Below, one piece after another: positions 59,874-64,000 of a DNA stretch of 64,000 bases. The stretch's first letter is position 1, and each line of letters starts with the position of its first letter. The notes under the pieces are model-generated. The model saw nothing but the letters and a program-made list of their open reading frames with translations. It did no database searches and was not told where the DNA came from. The DNA is from an uncultured Coriobacteriia bacterium. GTDB taxonomy: Bacteria; Actinomycetota; Coriobacteriia; Coriobacteriales; QAMH01. The DNA lies in contig CAUHSG010000011.1 of the NCBI GenBank assembly GCA_959608885.1, positions 1 to 64,000 on the forward strand. The letters run 5' to 3'. The position numbers and the translations under genes are program-made.

Positions 59874-60362
59874 TTGTCACGCAGCAAGACATTCGCGTTC
59901 TTCGTTCCCATTGTCATCGCGATGGTCATAGTCGACCGTCTGGCCAAGGACTGGGCGGTCGACCATTTGCGTCAGGGCGTCACGGGTCCTGACTTCGGCC
60001 TCGTTGATCTCACGCTCGTGCACAACAGGGGTGCGGCCTTCGGCATGGGACAGGGGAGTGGCGTCATCTTCATCGCGATAGCGTTTGTCATCATCGCCGC
60101 GGTCATCGTCTGGCTTGCCGTGGGCAAACGTCATGGCGCACTCGAGGTCATCTCACTTGCCCTCGTGGCCGCCGGCGGCATCGGCAACTGCATCGATCGT
60201 CTCACGACCGGCTACGTCGTTGACTTCATTCGCTTCACCTTCGTCGACTTCCCGGTCTTCAACGTTGCAGACATCTGCGTGACCTGCGGCGTCGCGCTCT
60301 TCCTCATCGCCGTCATCTGTGCCGAGTTCGGATCGGATGCGCAGGCAAAGGAGAGGCGATGA
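59874..60362 (+). CDS. lspA: Lipoprotein signal peptidase
   Basis: A 162-residue membrane protease that removes lipoprotein signal peptides. It starts with TTG 59874, 6 nt after the ileS stop. Four membrane segments; motifs DRLAKDWAV, LVHNRGAAFGM, the catalytic Asp in GGIGNCIDRLTTGYVVDF and FNVADICVTCG. It should process the lipoproteins encoded at 3660, 37155 and 50538. Confidence 0.95.
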   Translation: MSRSKTFAFFVPIVIAMVIVDRLAKDWAVDHLRQGVTGPDFGLVDLTLVHNRGAAFGMGQGSGVIFIAIAFVIIAAVIVWLAVGKRHGALEVISLALVAAGGIGNCIDRLTTGYVVDFIRFTFVDFPVFNVADICVTCGVALFLIAVICAEFGSDAQAKERR

Positions 60363-61393
60363 CGAGCATCTTCGATCACGAAGTGAGTGCCGAAGAGCAG
60401 GGCGCACGCCTCGATGCCTTCGTCGCGGGGTTGGGCATCGACGAGCTCGCGAGTCGCTCGGCGGCCGTGCGGCTCATCGAGTCGGGACGCATACTCGTCA
60501 ATAGTCAGCCCACGACCAAGAAGCGCATCGTCATCGCCGGTGACGTGGTTCACATCGAAATTCCCCCGCGTAGCGGAGAAGGCGCTAGCCTCGAGGCTGC
60601 CTATGACATACCGCTCGACATCCGCTACGAGGATGAGCATCTCATCGTGCTTTCCAAGCAACCGGGGCTCGTGTGCCATCCGGCACGCGGACATTACGGT
60701 GACACGCTCGTCAACGCGCTCGTCGCCCACTGCGGCATCGGCAACTTGGCGCAGGTACAGGGCGAAGACAGGCCTGGCATCGTGCATCGCCTCGATCGCG
60801 ACACGAGTGGCCTCATGCTTGCCGCAAAGACCGATCTGGCGGCTGCCCGTCTGCAGGATGGCATCCGCGCACGCAACATCGACCGTCGCTACGTCACGCT
60901 CGTGCATGGCAATTTGGGTCACGATAACGGCATGATAGATGCGCCTATCGCGCGTCACGTGACCGACCGCACGCGCATGGCGGTGAGCGACGCGCCAAGC
61001 GCCAAGGGCGCGATCACGACCTTCGAGGTACTCGAGCGTTTCGAGGCCGGTCGTGTCGATGAAGGCTACACGCTCATCGAGTGCCACCTGTTCACGGGGC
61101 GCACGCACCAGATTCGCGTGCACATGGCCTACACGCAGCATCCCGTGGTGGGCGATCCGCTCTACGGGCGCGCGGCGACGGCGAAGGCACGCAATCGCAA
61201 CGTCGCAGAGCAGAGCGAGATGTGTCTTGACCGGCAGTTCCTGCATTCATGGCGCCTTGCCTTCGAGCATCCCATCACGGGTGAGGAGCTGAGTTTCGTC
61301 GACATGCCACCGCAGGACCTGCAGGCGATACTCGACGGACTCGCCGACCGTTCGATGGGTCGTACCACCTATGGTCGCGAGCTGCTGGGGTAG
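60359..61393 (+). CDS. rluD: 23S rRNA pseudouridine synthase, RluA/RluD family
   Basis: A 344-residue protein with an N-terminal S4 RNA-binding domain (about 10-75, RLDAFVAGLG, GRILVNSQPTTKK) and the RluA-type catalytic motif GIVHRLDRDTSGLML holding the nucleophilic Asp; LFTGRTHQIRVHMAY is the other family motif. Its ATG overlaps the lspA stop (ATGA). Assignment to RluD rather than another RluA paralogue rests on the S4 domain and the lspA neighbourhood. Confidence 0.88.
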   Translation: MTSIFDHEVSAEEQGARLDAFVAGLGIDELASRSAAVRLIESGRILVNSQPTTKKRIVIAGDVVHIEIPPRSGEGASLEAAYDIPLDIRYEDEHLIVLSKQPGLVCHPARGHYGDTLVNALVAHCGIGNLAQVQGEDRPGIVHRLDRDTSGLMLAAKTDLAAARLQDGIRARNIDRRYVTLVHGNLGHDNGMIDAPIARHVTDRTRMAVSDAPSAKGAITTFEVLERFEAGRVDEGYTLIECHLFTGRTHQIRVHMAYTQHPVVGDPLYGRAATAKARNRNVAEQSEMCLDRQFLHSWRLAFEHPITGEELSFVDMPPQDLQAILDGLADRSMGRTTYGRELLG

Positions 61394-61400
61394 TTATTCG

Positions 61401-61506
61401 CGGGCAGGAAAACCGTCTCGCTTCGACGGTCGCTTCCCGACAGTCCGCTTTGCGGTCTTTACGGCGCGCTCCCTTGGCCCTTCGCTTGACAGCTTTTCTG
61501 TTCGTG
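61401..61506 (+). repeat. Long hairpin repeat, copy C
   Basis: Arms cgggcaggaaaaccgtctcg (61401-61420) and 61487-61506 pair less perfectly, with three G-U pairs in a plus-strand RNA and four mismatches. The core 61421-61487 closely matches copies A and B. It begins 7 nt after the rluD stop, between convergent rluD and sortase genes. Confidence 0.85.
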
Positions 61507-61531
61507 AATCAGATAGCGCAGCTTGGGCAGG

Positions 61532-62266
61532 CTATCTCGCCTTGACGCCCACCACGATGAAACGCTCGTCGGCGGTACCGTAGCTGCAGGTCGACAGCGC
61601 GAGCAGGTCGTCACCGTAGGTGGCGCTCACGCCCGTCTCGTACATGGATAGCTGCTTGATGTTGGCAACGTAGTCGTTGAACTGCTGTTCGGTGAGCTCG
61701 CCCACCTGGTCCCAGTAGCGATACGGATTGGGTACGGTCAGGTCCTCGTACCAGCAGCCGAGCAGTTGGTAACTGCCAAATCCGGTCGCGCCTTCGATCG
61801 TGTTGTACTCGATGGTATGGCTCATGCCGAATTCCGGGTTATCGAAGTTTCTCAGGCTCGCGAACATGCTGCCGTCGTTCATGTTGTGGCCGTAGATGAT
61901 GGAGCTATTGCCATCGAGCAGGCAGCCCTTGCCCAGAAACGGTGTGCCGGCGGCGGACTCGTTACCCTCGAAGTTACGGTGCAGGTAGTATTCGGGGTCA
62001 TTGGGCGTGTACATGACGGGGTAGTCGATGCGCGTATCAGCTGCGGTCACCCAGCCCACGCAATTGGGGTTGTCGGTCACGAGCGCATTGGGATTGCGGT
62101 CGTATTCCTCCGTAATCGCGTTGAACTCCTCGTTCGCGGTCCAGTATTTGCTGACCTGCATGAAGATGAGTGCCACGCAGACGATGACGATGATGACGCA
62201 GATGATCTCGATGACGAGCAGCGCGCGACGCTTGCCTGGCTTGCCGTCGTGTTTGCCTTGAGCCAT
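61532..62266 (-). CDS. Class B sortase
   Basis: A 244-residue transpeptidase with an N-terminal membrane anchor (about 15-38). The catalytic His is in SSIIYGHNMNDGSMF, the Cys in LALSTCSYGTADERFIVVG with the following Arg; VGWVTAADTRIDYPVMYTPND is the usual start of the class B fold. It joins surface proteins bearing a C-terminal sorting signal to the wall or to pili. No LPXTG- or NPQTN-bearing substrate is seen in the window. It follows the oxidoreductase gene by 2 nt. Confidence 0.9.
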   Translation of the reverse strand: MAQGKHDGKPGKRRALLVIEIICVIIVIVCVALIFMQVSKYWTANEEFNAITEEYDRNPNALVTDNPNCVGWVTAADTRIDYPVMYTPNDPEYYLHRNFEGNESAAGTPFLGKGCLLDGNSSIIYGHNMNDGSMFASLRNFDNPEFGMSHTIEYNTIEGATGFGSYQLLGCWYEDLTVPNPYRYWDQVGELTEQQFNDYVANIKQLSMYETGVSATYGDDLLALSTCSYGTADERFIVVGVKAR

Positions 62267-62268
62267 GT

Positions 62269-63399
62269 CTAGTAGTTCCCCTCGAAGAAGTCAGCGCCTG
62301 CGGGAAGCTCGTAGCCCTCGAAGTACGCCTCGAAGTCCATGTCGAGATACGAGCAGAGGTTTGCGAGCTCGACCATCGTGTTGTCGTTGACGGGAATGCC
62401 CTCTTCGCGCAGGCGCAGTTCGTTGAAGTGCTCCTTCTCGCCATGCGTCCAGATGCGCTCGGCATCGAGCGCAACGGGGCTGTCGCGTAGCTTCTGGAGG
62501 TATTCGGAGAGGTGCGCTCTGATTTCGGTCGGATCGCCGAAGATGGCGGGGTCGATTACGATGAAGCCATGGCAGATGCCCGTCTTGTCGTCAAAGGTGC
62601 AGCACTCGTCCGAGGTGTTGCCCATCGAGAGAATCGACGAGAAGAGCTCGCAGACCATGCCCCAGCCATAACCCTTGTGGCTGCCGGTCTTCTCGCTCGC
62701 TCCGCCGAGTGGCATGATGCCGCCGCCGTTCTTGCCGACGATGTTGGCGAGTACGTCGGGGGCATCGGTGGTGGGCATGCCCTGCGCGTCAAGTGCCCAG
62801 ACGGGCGGGAGGGGCTCGCCGTTCTTGTTGTAGATTTCAAGTTTGCCGCGCGTGACGACGGAAGTCGACGCGTCGAACCAGAAGGGATAGGGATCTGCCG
62901 GCGCGGCGATGGCGATGGGGTTGGAGCCGAGCATGGCCTGGCGGCCGAAGGTGGGAACCATGATGGCCTCGGAGTTGGTGCAGGCGATGCCGATGAGGCC
63001 TTCGTCGCAGGCCATCTTCGTGTAGTAGCCGGCGATGCCGAAGTGATTGCCGTTGCGCACGGTGACCATTGCCATGCCGCTCTTCTTGGCCTTCTCGATG
63101 GCGAGGTCCATGGCGAACTTCGAGATGATCTGGCCCATCGCGGAATGCCCCTCGATGGTCGCCGAGACGGGGGTCTCGAAGACGACCTCGGGTCGCTCGT
63201 CGATGTGGATCGTGCCCTTCTCGATGCCCTTGTGATAGCGCACCATGCGCTGCATGCCATGGCTTTCGATACCGTAGAGGTCTGCGGTGAGCAGCACGTC
63301 GCTGATGACGGCGCTGTCCTCTTCCGAAAAGCCGAAGGTCCTGAAGACGTCGTTGCAGAACTTGTTCAGGGTTTCGTATTGCCAGTTCACGTAGGGCAT
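62269..63399 (-). CDS. Ldh-family NAD(P)-dependent oxidoreductase (malate/L-lactate/ureidoglycolate type)
   Basis: ATG 63399 with GGGAAG 3 nt upstream gives 376 residues. Family markers: ADLYGIESHGMQRM (substrate-side Ser-His), VTVRNGNHFGIAGYYTKMA (catalytic His), CTNSEAIMVPTFG, MLGSNPIAIAAP, and GGASEKTGSHKGYGWGM. This non-Rossmann family reduces or oxidises 2-hydroxy acids; specificity (malate, lactate, ureidoglycolate, 2,3-diketogulonate) cannot be read here. It is cotranscribed with the class B sortase, an odd pairing. Confidence 0.88.
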   Translation of the reverse strand: MPYVNWQYETLNKFCNDVFRTFGFSEEDSAVISDVLLTADLYGIESHGMQRMVRYHKGIEKGTIHIDERPEVVFETPVSATIEGHSAMGQIISKFAMDLAIEKAKKSGMAMVTVRNGNHFGIAGYYTKMACDEGLIGIACTNSEAIMVPTFGRQAMLGSNPIAIAAPADPYPFWFDASTSVVTRGKLEIYNKNGEPLPPVWALDAQGMPTTDAPDVLANIVGKNGGGIMPLGGASEKTGSHKGYGWGMVCELFSSILSMGNTSDECCTFDDKTGICHGFIVIDPAIFGDPTEIRAHLSEYLQKLRDSPVALDAERIWTHGEKEHFNELRLREEGIPVNDNTMVELANLCSYLDMDFEAYFEGYELPAGADFFEGNY

Positions 63400-63499
63400 G
63401 TGCTTCCCATTCTCTCGCGCGGGTACGTGCCCTATAAGATACTCCATTCGGGCCGGTTGGCACAGGCGCTATATGAGCTGGACGGCGTTTTGTAACCTT

Positions 63500-64000
63500 T
63501 CATCCGATGACGACGAGGAGCATGCCGTCGCGTACGCCAATTTCGAAGCGGCGTTCCCGGCTGCAGTTGCTCACACCCAACGGCATCGTGTTCGTGAGCG
63601 TCGCGTCCTCGAGCTCCCATTGCAGGCCCCGTTCGACGACACCATGAGCAGCATCTCCGAAGGGGAAAACGGATACGCGCGTGCCTGGTGGGGCCTCAAA
63701 GCTCATCGGGCTTGCGCCGGGAGTGACGAGGTGGACCTGTTGGGAGCCTCCGAGCAATATGCCGCGCGCCCCCCGCTCGTGCAGGAAGGCGAGCGTCTGG
63801 ATGTTCGCGAGCTCGTGACCTACGTCTCCGCCGAGCGCGCAGTGTAGGACGAAGCTCTCGTATCCGCGAGCCAGTCCCTCCTTGCAGGCGTAGACGGTGT
63901 CGGTGTCATCCTTCTCGCATGGCAGCTCGATACGCTCGCATCCGATGAGCGAGACGAGTTCGGGGCTTAGGCTGTCAAGGTCGCCCACGAAGAGGTCGGG
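63500..64000 (-). CDS. Thiamine pyrophosphokinase, 5'-truncated by the window
   Basis: The frame is open to the right edge (PDLFVGDLDSLSP), so the start is outside. It shows VGDLDSL, the ELPCEKDDTDTVYACKEGL motif with conserved Lys-Asp-X-Thr-Asp, and ALGGDVGHELANIQTLAFL, which corresponds to the usual GGRxDHxLAN but with Asp and Gly replacing Arg and Asp. The C-terminal beta-sandwich ending DGMLLVVIG is present. It should transfer pyrophosphate from ATP to thiamine. Confidence 0.85.
   Translation of the reverse strand, partial: PDLFVGDLDSLSPELVSLIGCERIELPCEKDDTDTVYACKEGLARGYESFVLHCALGGDVGHELANIQTLAFLHERGARGILLGGSQQVHLVTPGASPMSFEAPPGTRVSVFPFGDAAHGVVERGLQWELEDATLTNTMPLGVSNCSRERRFEIGVRDGMLLVVIG

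Overview
The window looks like a chromosomal segment of a high-GC Gram-positive anaerobe, most likely a coriobacterium (Actinobacteria, class Coriobacteriia, perhaps Eggerthellaceae). The reasons are: secreted wall proteins carrying the three-fold YNPNSGEHFYT-type module, Actinobacteria-like neighbourhoods (rpsA-mnmA-coaE-uvrB; glnA next to a GlnR-like regulator), [NiFe]-hydrogenase maturation genes, menaquinone genes, a class B sortase, and frequent GTG/TTG starts. The taxonomic call is inference; no rRNA is present.

Layout. 1-22.8 kb is a cell-envelope locus: the end of a flippase, three minus-strand surface genes (CotH-like kinase, lipoprotein, N-acetylmuramoyl-L-alanine amidase), two large membrane proteins, a DPM1-like GT2 with its DUF2304 partner, a GT4, LicD, a large double GT2, an L,D-transpeptidase, the dTDP-L-rhamnose genes rfbA-rfbD-rfbC-rfbB and a WsaF-like transferase. 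Together these suggest a rhamnose-containing, possibly phospho-decorated wall polysaccharide. 22.8-36 kb holds hisI, glnA, a GlnR-like regulator, vsr, polA, a zinc-ribbon/YARHG membrane protein, rpsA, mnmA, coaE and uvrB. 36-42 kb holds small membrane proteins, a SurA-like lipoprotein, pgk-tpiA-gpmI-secG and tRNA-Leu(GAG). 42-46.5 kb has a Phe T-box leader with pheS-pheT. 46.6-50.4 kb is hypF-hypC-hypD (minus), with hypF broken at a poly-G tract that looks like an assembly fault. 50.5-54.9 kb is an unusual operon in which menA and menG sit between the binding protein and the ATPase/permease of one ABC importer. 55-64 kb holds cca, a DUF3467 protein, ileS-lspA-rluD, then (minus) a class B sortase, an Ldh-family oxidoreductase and a thiamine pyrophosphokinase that runs off the window.

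The most unusual content is not a gene but several families of dispersed palindromes. One is a 33-nt unit (9-nt inverted arms around a 15-nt core) with copies at 11873, 32511, 32552, 35955 and 52529 and a decayed one near 42620. A second is a core of about 65-75 nt with three copies (42.5, 56.5 and 61.4 kb) whose outer arms differ in sequence but stay complementary. Others are single large hairpins just after stop codons. Two palindromes lie inside coding sequences (mnmA, hypF) without closing the frame, like the Rickettsia palindromic elements described elsewhere. No transposase is present in the window to mobilise them.
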